Below are positions 1 through 6,379 of a DNA stretch of 9,693 nucleotides, one piece after another; within the stretch, counting starts at the first letter, position 1, and each line of letters begins with the position of its first letter. The translations under genes and the position numbers were made by a program. The notes under the pieces are model-generated. The model had not been told where the DNA came from. It worked only from the letters and a program-made list of their open reading frames with translations, and searched no databases. This stretch comes from Alphaproteobacteria bacterium (GTDB lineage Bacteria; Pseudomonadota; Alphaproteobacteria; Caulobacterales; Parvularculaceae). Location of the stretch: the NCBI GenBank assembly GCA_030428745.1, contig JAUIEG010000061.1:1-9693 (forward strand), read 5' to 3'.

Positions 1-915
1 CGCAATCGTCACTGTCTTCCAGGTGTTCTCGGCGACCTTGAATGCTTTCTGTTTACCCTTAAGCCCGTCTGACGGACGTATCACCGCGATGTCATATGTC
101 CCCGGCTCAACCTCAATGTCGACCACACCCGCGCCGTCCTGGGTGAAGACAGCATCGCCGCCGCCCGAAGGCGTCACTGTCCATGTAAGACCTTCCTCAA
201 TAACGAGGCCGCCTTCGAGCTCTGTTGCGCGCAGTCGCACTTTCGTCGCCTTCACCGTTTCAGCCTCGGCGACAACGGTTTCTTCAAGCGCTTGCGTCAG
301 CTCGCCGGCATTTGACGCCGACACGAACTGACCGCCCGTATTGTCGGCGATGCAGCGCAATTGCGCCTGCGCGTTTTCTTCCGTGACGTCAAAGCCCACC
401 ACATGCACGGTGAAATCCACACCGGCAGCTTCCAGCGCCGCCGCAACGCCGCAGGGATCGGGCGCGCAGGTTTCGATGCCGTCGGAAACAAGAATGACTG
501 TCGCTTTTTCCTCAGTGTATTTCAGCTTATCCGCAGCAAGCTTGATCGAATCCGCCATGGGCGTTTTGCCCTTGGGGTTGAGCTTTGCGACGGCGCCGGA
601 AATAGCGGCGCGATCCGATCCCACGGCGGCGAGCTCTTCAATATCGGCGCAATCGCCCGTACGTCTGTGGCCATAGGCGATGAGGCCAAGGCGGCGCTCC
701 GCAGGCAGATCTTTCAAAAGATCGGCGAGCACGGCTTTGGCGATGGTGATCTTCGCTTCGCCCTCAATCTGGCCCCACATGGAGCCGGAGGCGTCAAGCA
801 CCAGAATGGAATCGCCCGTCCCGGTTTGAGCGGCAGCATCCTGCGCTGACGCCGGCAGGGCAGTGAGCAAAAAAACAAATGCGGAAAAGACAGACAGAAT
901 TGCGCGCGCGGCCAT
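1..915 (-). CDS. Exported VWA-domain protein, C-terminus beyond the window
   Basis: Not among the simple long open frames, but reading back from the ATG at 915-913 gives 305 uninterrupted codons to the window edge. Residues 1-24 form a signal peptide (basic Arg4, hydrophobic core, ASA cleavage site before QD). Residues 36-215 form a von Willebrand factor A domain with a complete metal-ion-dependent adhesion site: DASGS at 41-45, Thr118 in GKTPMADS, and Asp145 in LVSDG. Cysteines 89, 150, 155 and 188 could form disulfides in the periplasm. From about residue 225 a beta-rich, immunoglobulin-like region follows (TWTVTPSGG, VEPGTYDIAV), as in bacterial VWA proteins that continue into repeated beta-sandwich modules. 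VWA domains usually bind protein partners through a divalent metal; the partner here is unknown. A GGGGAG ribosome binding site lies 5 bases before the ATG, inside an inverted repeat. The gene lies 92 bases after the ABC ATPase on the same strand, so co-transcription is possible but unproven. Confidence 0.9.
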   Translation of the reverse strand, partial: MAARAILSVFSAFVFLLTALPASAQDAAAQTGTGDSILVLDASGSMWGQIEGEAKITIAKAVLADLLKDLPAERRLGLIAYGHRRTGDCADIEELAAVGSDRAAISGAVAKLNPKGKTPMADSIKLAADKLKYTEEKATVILVSDGIETCAPDPCGVAAALEAAGVDFTVHVVGFDVTEENAQAQLRCIADNTGGQFVSASNAGELTQALEETVVAEAETVKATKVRLRATELEGGLVIEEGLTWTVTPSGGGDAVFTQDGAGVVDIEVEPGTYDIAVIRPSDGLKGKQKAFKVAENTWKTVTIA

Positions 916-921
916 GAAACT

Positions 922-944
922 CCCCTTCGTCGATGGCGAAGGGG
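922..944 (-). promoter_or_regulatory. Inverted repeat covering the VWA gene's ribosome binding site
   Basis: CCCCTTCG at 922-929 is a perfect complement of CGAAGGGG at 937-944, with a 7-base loop. In the minus-strand mRNA the arm nearest the gene carries the GGGGA ribosome binding site, 5-6 bases before the ATG. Folding would hide that site. A regulatory role is inference; the pairing itself is plain in the sequence. Confidence 0.45.
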
Positions 945-983
945 CAACCTACCCCCCGTCGCCCGCCGGTGGAAGCGTTCAGG

Positions 984-1006
984 GCGCCCTAATCGGCGAA
1001 GGGCGC
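984..1006 (-). terminator. GC-rich stem-loop just after the orphan ABC ATPase gene
   Basis: GCGCCC at 984-989 pairs perfectly with GGGCGC at 1001-1006 across an 11-base loop, starting one base beyond the TAA stop on the minus strand. Residues 981-990 (AGGGCGCCCT) are also a perfect palindrome, and a second weak 5-base stem (999-1003 with 1011-1015) overlaps the stop codon. No T-run follows, so this is not a standard intrinsic terminator. It may be an mRNA-end structure or have no role. Confidence 0.25.
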
Positions 1007-1007
1007 G

Positions 1008-1958
1008 TTACCCTTTGTTATGATAGGTAAGTTCAAGGAAAACATCCTCGAGATCGGCCTCGACCGTGGTGATGTCTTTCACCGAAACCCCGGCGTTGGT
1101 GAGCCGCTCGAGAATCTCGGCGACCCGCGTCTCGCTCGGCTGATAATGGATCGCCAGATTGCCGTCCGGTTTGAGGTCCACGGAGAGCGGGCCTAGATCC
1201 GGCGCGGCGGCAACGCCTTCATTCGGCGTCACCATCAGCGTCTTGCGGTCAAGCGAGGAAATAAGTTTTTCCGTCGGCTCGCAGGCGACCACCTCACCAT
1301 GATTGATGATGGCGATTTCCTTGCACAGCTCCTGCGCCTCCTCGAGATAGTGCGTCGTCAGAACAATCGTCACGCCCTGTTCGTGGAGCTTCAGGACATA
1401 CTCCCAGAGCTGTTTCCGGAGTTCGATGTCGACCCCGGCGGTCGGCTCATCGAGAATCAGAATCGGCGGGGAATGCACCATGGCCTTCGCGACCAGGAGG
1501 CGCCGCTTCATGCCGCCGGACAGCATCCGGACATAGGCGTTGGCTTTATCCTCAAGTCCAAGCGCCTTCAAAATCTCCATGGAGCGGCGCTGGCTTTTTG
1601 GCACGCCATAAAGCCCCGCCTGGATCTCCATGCCTTCAAGCGGCGTGAAGAACACCTCCATATTGATTTCCTGGGGCACAATCCCGAGGGCGGCGCGCGC
1701 CTGACGCGGATTGCGGTCGATATCGAAACCCCAGACCGACACGTCGCCGGCGCTTTTCTTCACAAGCCCTGCAAGGATGTTGATGAAGGTCGATTTGCCC
1801 GCGCCATTCGGGCCCAAAAGACCGAAAATCGTGCCGCGCTTGACGAAAATATCGACGCCTTTCAGCGCCTCTTTCGGCGGCGATTTGCTATTGCCGCCAT
1901 AGGTTTTGCGCACGCCGCGCGCAGCGATCGCGTATTCAGCGTTGGAATTGAAATCCAT
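1008..1958 (-). CDS. ABC transporter ATP-binding protein (YadG/CcmA-like), without an adjacent permease
   Basis: A 316-residue ABC ATPase with every core motif: Walker A GPNGAGKS at 49-56, Q-loop Gln96 (VPQE), signature LSGGM at 146-150, Walker B and D-loop LILDEPTAGVD at 167-177, and switch His203 in TTHY. The C-terminal ~90 residues end in DLEDVFLELT, the usual end of the drug/polysaccharide-export ATPase subfamily. It should power an ABC-2-type permease from the cytoplasmic face, but no permease adjoins it; the only one in the window has its own ATPase. The frame is open back to a GTG at 2045, but a likely promoter at 1987-2015 lies inside that extension, so a start downstream of it is favoured. 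I chose the ATG at 1958, which has GGATGA about 8 bases upstream. The ATG at 1976 (6 residues longer) is possible but has no clear ribosome binding site. Substrate unknown. Confidence 0.9.
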   Translation of the reverse strand: MDFNSNAEYAIAARGVRKTYGGNSKSPPKEALKGVDIFVKRGTIFGLLGPNGAGKSTFINILAGLVKKSAGDVSVWGFDIDRNPRQARAALGIVPQEINMEVFFTPLEGMEIQAGLYGVPKSQRRSMEILKALGLEDKANAYVRMLSGGMKRRLLVAKAMVHSPPILILDEPTAGVDIELRKQLWEYVLKLHEQGVTIVLTTHYLEEAQELCKEIAIINHGEVVACEPTEKLISSLDRKTLMVTPNEGVAAAPDLGPLSVDLKPDGNLAIHYQPSETRVAEILERLTNAGVSVKDITTVEADLEDVFLELTYHNKG

Positions 1959-1986
1959 GGAATGATCATCCGGCATGTCTATGGCG

Positions 1987-2015
1987 CTTATCGCGCCGCA
2001 ACAGACGAGGGTCAA
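1987..2015 (-). promoter_or_regulatory. Sigma70-like promoter for the orphan ABC ATPase gene
   Basis: On the minus strand, TTGACC (2015-2010, 5 of 6 matches to the -35 consensus) is followed after exactly 17 bases by GATAAG (1992-1987, 4 of 6 matches to TATAAT). Transcription would begin near 1980, giving a leader of about 22 bases to the ATG at 1958. Nothing comparably good was found for the divergent zinc-finger gene; a TTGACG at 2052-2057 has no convincing -10 partner. Confidence 0.45.
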
Positions 2016-2115
2016 CCATAAGGAGCGGGCGAGAGCGGCGCTCACAAAGACTTGACGAGAAGGCCCGTCAGCGGCAATCCATGAGGGATCAAGCCATCAA
2101 AAGACCCATCCTGCC

Positions 2116-2325
2116 ATGAGCGAACACCAAACTCCGACGAAACCCGCCACACCCGATCCGGAAGTCATCTATACGGACAAGCGCCGCGTTTCCTGCGACG
2201 GCGGCAAAGGCGAGGGTGGGGGCGCACTCGGCCACCCCGTCGTGTGGTATTCGCTCGAAGACGGCGAAGCTGAATGCGGCTATTGCGACCGTAAGTTCAT
2301 CTACAAAAGCGATAGCAGCCACTAA
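2116..2325 (+). CDS. CHCC zinc-finger domain protein (NDUFS6-like, zf-CHCC)
   Basis: A 69-residue protein whose second half matches the CHCC zinc-finger pattern: Cys27 (VSCDGG), His40 (GHPVVWYSL), then Cys54 and Cys57 (ECGYCDRKF), four candidate zinc ligands. The first ~20 residues are Pro/Thr-rich and probably disordered. The family is common in alphaproteobacteria and related to the C-terminus of the mitochondrial complex I accessory subunit NDUFS6, where it holds a zinc ion; in bacteria its role is not settled, and I infer a respiratory-complex assembly or accessory role only from that relationship. No strong ribosome binding site precedes the ATG. The gene stands alone from complex I (nuo) genes here and lies 25 bases before the metalloprotease-like gene on the same strand, so they are probably co-transcribed. 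Confidence 0.88.
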   Translation: MSEHQTPTKPATPDPEVIYTDKRRVSCDGGKGEGGGALGHPVVWYSLEDGEAECGYCDRKFIYKSDSSH

Positions 2326-2350
2326 ATCTCCAACGAATGCGTGAGGGGCC

Positions 2351-3379
2351 ATGATCAGCGCCATTGCAGCTTTGTTCGTCGCCGCCTCGCCCGTCATTGA
2401 CGTGGATTTCGATACGCGCTTCGCAAGCTCTGTGCTTGAGGAAGTCTGTTCCGGCGACACCATTGACGAAGCGGCGATTCGCACCGACGAAACCGCACAA
2501 ATTATGGTGGAGCATTTTCACCAGTTTCGTGACGACTTCACCATGGACGCATATGTGGAGGCGCGCCGAGCCGCAGCCAGCTGCGAAACGCTGGAGCGCG
2601 ACATTTTCCGCTTTGGCGAGGTCATTGAACGTCGCAACGAATTGCGTGCGGAAATCGCCGCGCTCGAAGCCCGGCAAGACGAAATTGGCGCCGCTATCAC
2701 TGAAATGCTCGCCGCCTATACGCCGGACAACATCGTCTTCTCCGGCTCGGCTGTGGTCGTCACGGGGAGCCCTTCCTGCGGCGGCTGGGCAAGAGGGGCC
2801 GCTTTTTTTGTCGACCTTCCCTGTCTTAAGGGCGACCATGACGGCCTCACCTATCTCGCCGCCCATGAAACCTATCACGCAGTCCAAAGCGCGTTCATGC
2901 CAGCGCCCGCTGAAGAAAACGCCCCATCGATTTTCGATGAAATCATCCGTGAAGGAACCGCAAGTGTCGTCGCTGATTTCAACAAGATTGAATCCAGCGG
3001 CGCCTATACGCAGCTTTCACAGCGGGTGATCAAGACGAATGCGCAGCGCATGGACGCCAATTTCGACCTCCTTGAAATGACCTTCTTTTACCTGTCGAAA
3101 TCCGGCGATGAAGACGCCGCGAAAAAGGCGAGCGCGATTGGCCTTTCCGGCTTTTTCGACAGCCCGTTTTATGCTGTCGGCGCCATGATGACGCGCGTCA
3201 TCGATGGGGCCTTCGGGCGCGATGCATTGCTCTGTCTTATGGCGGCCCCGCCGGAACAGTTTTTCCTTGCCTATGACCGTGCGGCGGAAACAACCGGCGA
3301 AAAACGTCTCGGCAAATATGTTATGCGCGCCGCCAGCAAAACGGCGCAACGCAATAAAAACAGTGAACGCTGTATCTAG
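2351..3379 (+). CDS. Putative exported HExxH zinc metalloprotease (gluzincin-like; possibly DUF5700)
   Basis: A 342-residue protein with the zinc-protease motif HETYH at 172-176 (zinc ligands His172 and His176, catalytic Glu173) and, 25 residues after the second His, EGTAS with Glu201 as the probable third ligand; Glu197 is the alternative. This resembles predicted gluzincins such as the DUF5700 family, but I cannot confirm the family. Residues 4-15 are hydrophobic, like a short signal peptide, though without the usual basic N-terminus. An in-frame TGA at 2342-2344 rules out a longer start, and GAGGGG sits just before the ATG. Residues 80-118 are charged and helical, probably a coiled coil. 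Six cysteines (33, 78, 143, 158, 295, 341) would suit disulfides if exported. The gene follows the zinc-finger gene by 25 bases and shares its CTAG stop with the convergent symporter gene. Protease activity is predicted from the motif; substrate unknown. Confidence 0.75.
   Translation: MISAIAALFVAASPVIDVDFDTRFASSVLEEVCSGDTIDEAAIRTDETAQIMVEHFHQFRDDFTMDAYVEARRAAASCETLERDIFRFGEVIERRNELRAEIAALEARQDEIGAAITEMLAAYTPDNIVFSGSAVVVTGSPSCGGWARGAAFFVDLPCLKGDHDGLTYLAAHETYHAVQSAFMPAPAEENAPSIFDEIIREGTASVVADFNKIESSGAYTQLSQRVIKTNAQRMDANFDLLEMTFFYLSKSGDEDAAKKASAIGLSGFFDSPFYAVGAMMTRVIDGAFGRDALLCLMAAPPEQFFLAYDRAAETTGEKRLGKYVMRAASKTAQRNKNSERCI
3376..3379. other. Palindromic CTAG holding both convergent stop codons
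   Basis: The plus-strand protease gene ends with TAG at 3377-3379 and the minus-strand symporter gene ends with TAG read from 3378-3376. The two coding regions therefore overlap tail to tail by exactly these four bases, leaving no room for a terminator between them. Confidence 0.95.
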
Positions 3380-4770
3380 GCGGCCGTCTTCGGCCCTGCT
3401 TCCTGCGCGCCCTGCGTTTGCGCTTCTTTCGTCGCAGGCGTCTCGGCGGACTCTTCCGTTTCTATCCCCGACAGCAAACGACAGGCGACGAGGTCGCCGG
3501 TGACGTTGACGCTGGTGCGCGCCATGTCGAGGAGACGATCGACGCCGAGCACAAGCGCAAGACCGTTCAGAGGAATCCCGAAGCTTGTCGCCGTCGCCGA
3601 CAGGACCGCGATGGAAGCGCCGGGCGCAGCCGGCGCGCCGATGGAGGCGCCGGTGAGCGTGATCATGACAAAAGCGAGATCGCCGGGCGATAAAGACACG
3701 CCTGCGATATTCGCCAGGAACACAATTGCCGCCGACTGATAAAGCGCCGTCCCCGCCATGTTGATCGTCGCAGCGAGTGGGATCACCGCGCCGGCGAGCG
3801 ATGGCGGAACGCCGAGTTTTTCCACGGCGGTTTTCATGGTGAGCGGCATCACGGCGGCGGAGCTTGAGGTCGAAAACGCCAAAAGCTGCACCGGAGCGAC
3901 CGCGCGCAGAAACGCCCAGGGCGTCATCCCGCCCAAAAGCGCGACAATAACGAGATAGATTAGAAGAAGCAGGAAAAGCCCGCCGATCACCACGCCGCAA
4001 TAAACGGCGAGGTCGATCAGTGTGCTGAGACCGTTGACCGCTGTCGTTTCCGCCATCAGACCGAACACCGCCAGCGGCGCAAAGCGCATCGCCGTACGAA
4101 TAACCGTCATGCAGACTTCGAGAACAGCGCCCGCAAGCGCCACAAGCGGTTTCGTGAGTTCGCGCTTGTCGCTGGTCACGGTGGCGACGCCGATGAACAG
4201 CGCGAAGACGACAATCGCCAGCATGTCCTGATCGAGAATCGAGGCGGAAACATTTTGCGGAATGAGATTGGAAATCATCGACGGCAATTCGCGGCCAATG
4301 GCCTCAATCGGTGAGGCTGCGGCTTCGACCGCCGCCGGATCGGGCTTCAGCCGCGGGGTCGGCGGCGTGCCGAGCATCACGCTTTTCCCGGCGGAGACGA
4401 GACGGGCGAGACCGCCGCCGATCACCGCGCCGATCATGGTCGTGACAAGCACGAATCCCGTCAGCCGCAATCCGATACGGCGCAGATTGGCGCCGGCGCC
4501 CGCCGACGCAATGCCCATAACGATAGAGCTGACCACGAGCGGAATGATCACCATGCGGATCAGCGCCAGGAACAATCGCCCCGGCAAAGCGAGCCAGTCA
4601 CCCGTGGTCTGAGCAACCTGGCGAGAGACAAGCGAGAGATCGGGACCGAAAAGCGCGCCCACCGCAACGCCCAGCACGATGGCGATCAGGACCTGAAGCC
4701 AGAGCCGTCCGCGCACGAGAATATCAAGGCGATGATTGAGCCGGTTGTAACGAAATCGGGGTCGGGGCAT
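3376..4770 (-). CDS. Dicarboxylate/amino acid:cation symporter (DAACS, GltP/DctA family)
   Basis: A 464-residue inner-membrane carrier of the glutamate/dicarboxylate:cation symporter family, of slightly more than usual length because of an Ala/Glu/Gln-rich cytoplasmic tail (435-464). The first hydrophobic helix lies at about 23-42. Family hallmarks appear in order: the serine-rich hairpin 1 (FSTSSSAAVMPLT, 299-311), the transmembrane 7 motif NMAGT (337-341), hairpin 2 (GAPAAPG, 378-384), and transmembrane 8 DRLLDMARTSVNVTGD (411-426) with Asp415, Arg418, Asn422 and Asp426. By alignment from memory with the archaeal homologue GltPh these correspond to its Asp394, Arg397, Asn401 and Asp405. The retained Arg suggests an acidic substrate such as glutamate, aspartate or a C4-dicarboxylate. 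Unusually, the normal NMDGT Asp is Ala339. It lies 73 bases after the ABC permease gene and converges on the protease gene. No clear ribosome binding site was seen; the ATG at 4770 lies in one arm of a weak inverted repeat. Confidence 0.93.
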   Translation of the reverse strand: MPRPRFRYNRLNHRLDILVRGRLWLQVLIAIVLGVAVGALFGPDLSLVSRQVAQTTGDWLALPGRLFLALIRMVIIPLVVSSIVMGIASAGAGANLRRIGLRLTGFVLVTTMIGAVIGGGLARLVSAGKSVMLGTPPTPRLKPDPAAVEAAASPIEAIGRELPSMISNLIPQNVSASILDQDMLAIVVFALFIGVATVTSDKRELTKPLVALAGAVLEVCMTVIRTAMRFAPLAVFGLMAETTAVNGLSTLIDLAVYCGVVIGGLFLLLLIYLVIVALLGGMTPWAFLRAVAPVQLLAFSTSSSAAVMPLTMKTAVEKLGVPPSLAGAVIPLAATINMAGTALYQSAAIVFLANIAGVSLSPGDLAFVMITLTGASIGAPAAPGASIAVLSATATSFGIPLNGLALVLGVDRLLDMARTSVNVTGDLVACRLLSGIETEESAETPATKEAQTQGAQEAGPKTAA

Positions 4771-4804
4771 GGCGTTGTTTTAGTGGGCGAACGGACAAAC
4801 GCCA
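4770..4804 (-). repeat. Inverted repeat spanning the symporter start codon
   Basis: TGGCGTT at 4770-4776 is complementary to AACGCCA at 4798-4804, with a 21-base loop. The repeat includes the first base of the symporter's ATG on the minus strand. Seven pairs with a long loop is weak and may be chance. The rest of the 73-base gap shows no clear promoter. Confidence 0.2.
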
Positions 4805-4825
4805 CTGCGCCAGATCAACGCGGTG

Positions 4826-4843
4826 AAAAATGCGCGACGCGCC
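4826..4843 (-). terminator. Possible weak intrinsic terminator after the ABC permease gene
   Basis: Directly after the TAA stop on the minus strand, GCGC-GTC-GCGC (4842-4832) forms a four-pair GC stem with a three-base loop and is followed by ATTTTT (4831-4826). The layout is that of a rho-independent terminator, but the stem is short for efficient termination, so partial read-through into the symporter gene is plausible. Confidence 0.3.
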
Positions 4844-6379
4844 TTACGCCGCGTCCCGCCGCGCCAGACGCCAGACTTCCCGCGCTTTTGGCGGCGAGGA
4901 TTGCAGGATGGCGTTGCGGAAAATACGGCCCAGGAACCGCACCAGCACGATGGCGAAGGCGAGCATCAACGCCGTCGCGCCGACAATCTCCCACAAGGGC
5001 GGATCGGCGGCGGCGCGCATCATCACCGCATAGGGCGTGTAGATCGGGATCCACGTCAAAAGCGATGCAATGAAACCGTTGGGATTTTCAAACACCATAA
5101 TCATGAAGGGCAGCGGCGCGAAGACCAGCAACATCACCGGGCCCATATAGGACTGCGCATCCTGCAGGGAGTTCGACACGGCGCCGATGGCGAGAAAGAT
5201 CATTGCGAAGATCGCATAGGCGCAGAAGAAGTAGAAAAGATAGATGAGGAGCAGCGGCGAGGAAAACAGCGCCGCAAAGACTGGCCCCAGGAAACTGGCG
5301 CCCCCGGCGCCGAGGGCCACAGACCCGGCGAGCCCGCCAAAGAGAAAAATCGCCGGCATGGTGAGCCCCACCGCGGCGATGCCGATGAGCTTGCCCATCA
5401 TCAACTGCCCCGCCGTCACCGACGACAAAAGAATTTCGACAATCTTGTTGGAGCGTTCTTCAATCGTGTTTGTCAGCAACAGATTGCCGACGCCGAAAAT
5501 GATCACAAGCAGCATATAGGTGAGCGCCGCCGGCATCAGGGTTTCGACGCGGTCCTGCGTGTCGAGCTGGGCTTCTTCCGCTTCACGGTCGGGACGATAG
5601 GCTTCAAACGGCGCCGCGATGGCGGCGACATCGTCGAGAGCGGCGCGCGGCAGCCCCATCGCTTCGGCCGCTTCGCGCTTCAGCGCGGCATCGAGGGCGT
5701 TGCCGACGAGATCTTCCAGCGCCGTATCGGTGAGGTTGCGGCTCCAATATTGTGCGGAGGGCGCATCCTCGACAGTCTCATTGGAGACGCCGAATCCTTG
5801 CGGGATTAAAACCGCCGCAAAGAGCGGCGCGGCCTCGCCATCGGCGCGAACGACGCCGCGTTCTTCAAGAAGATAGGGGCGCAGGATGCTTTCGGCATCC
5901 TCCACCGAAGAGGCCGCAGCAAGCTCGGCGGGACCGGCGACTCTTTCGAATTGCCCGCGCGGGGCGGTAAACGGCGGCGCGCCAGGGCGTAAAATATCCG
6001 CAATGGCGGCTTCCCCAGCAGCATAACCGCCCGCCTCTTCAATCGCCTTGACGCGCGCGTCACTAACGCCGTCCGGCGCGAACGGCGCCGGCAGCGCTTC
6101 CGCAGCTTCAGCGGGCGTATAAGCGGCGAGATAGATATTCCAGGCGTTCAGCGTCGACAACGCATGGCGGCGCTCAATCTCCCGGTCGATCTCATCTGCA
6201 TACTGACCGGTTTCGTCATAGACGACGAAAACGCGCGTCGGCTTGCTGCGCTCCGCAAACCCCATGGCCGCGGTCAGCCCCGCAAGCCCTAAGGGAAACA
6301 TCACCAGAAAGATAAGAAAGCCGCGCGAAAGGACATATTGCTTGTATTCGCGCCAGGCGATGAGAAGGATCTGCTTCAT
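4844..6379 (-). CDS. ABC-2 type exporter permease, NatB-like
   Basis: A 511-residue permease with the layout of NatB-type ABC-2 exporters: one N-terminal membrane helix (about 19-41), a large extracytoplasmic domain (about 42-284), then a cluster of helices at roughly 285-305, 330-357, 364-402, 413-432, 436-454 and 463-484. The conserved coupling motif EERSNKIVEILLSS at 307-320, just after the second helix, is diagnostic for this family and contacts the ATPase. N-terminal WREYKQYVLSRGF is also typical. In B. subtilis the NatAB pair extrudes sodium; other members export different compounds, so the substrate is not fixed. A GGAGG ribosome binding site lies 7 bases before the ATG, inside the end of the ATPase gene, and start and stop overlap as ATGA, implying translational coupling. 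Confidence 0.92.
   Translation of the reverse strand: MKQILLIAWREYKQYVLSRGFLIFLVMFPLGLAGLTAAMGFAERSKPTRVFVVYDETGQYADEIDREIERRHALSTLNAWNIYLAAYTPAEAAEALPAPFAPDGVSDARVKAIEEAGGYAAGEAAIADILRPGAPPFTAPRGQFERVAGPAELAAASSVEDAESILRPYLLEERGVVRADGEAAPLFAAVLIPQGFGVSNETVEDAPSAQYWSRNLTDTALEDLVGNALDAALKREAAEAMGLPRAALDDVAAIAAPFEAYRPDREAEEAQLDTQDRVETLMPAALTYMLLVIIFGVGNLLLTNTIEERSNKIVEILLSSVTAGQLMMGKLIGIAAVGLTMPAIFLFGGLAGSVALGAGGASFLGPVFAALFSSPLLLIYLFYFFCAYAIFAMIFLAIGAVSNSLQDAQSYMGPVMLLVFAPLPFMIMVFENPNGFIASLLTWIPIYTPYAVMMRAAADPPLWEIVGATALMLAFAIVLVRFLGRIFRNAILQSSPPKAREVWRLARRDAA

Noticed and set aside
714..947. 77-codon minus-strand frame at the VWA gene start
   Set aside because: A different frame over the same DNA gives the signal peptide and metal-site motif of the VWA protein, preceded by a ribosome binding site.
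1299..2021. 240-codon plus-strand frame antisense to the orphan ABC ATPase
   Set aside because: The minus strand carries every ABC motif; this frame is its mirror and also crosses the ATPase promoter.
1959..2045. 29-residue N-terminal extension of the orphan ABC ATPase from a GTG
   Set aside because: It has no family resemblance, and the best promoter candidate (1987-2015) lies inside it.
2803..2809. Run of seven T in the protease gene as a possible slippage or frameshift site
   Set aside because: The frame is continuous through it (two Phe codons) and no other frame continues a recognisable protein, so nothing supports programmed frameshifting.
3017..4000. 327-codon minus-strand frame across the protease/symporter junction
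   Set aside because: It runs through two well-supported genes in other frames, and its product is Arg-rich low-complexity sequence.
4823..5809. 328-codon open frame on the plus strand, antisense to the ABC permease
   Set aside because: Its product is rich in His, Arg, Gln and Asp without domain character, while the opposite strand encodes a clear membrane permease. It is a shadow frame of GC-rich coding DNA.
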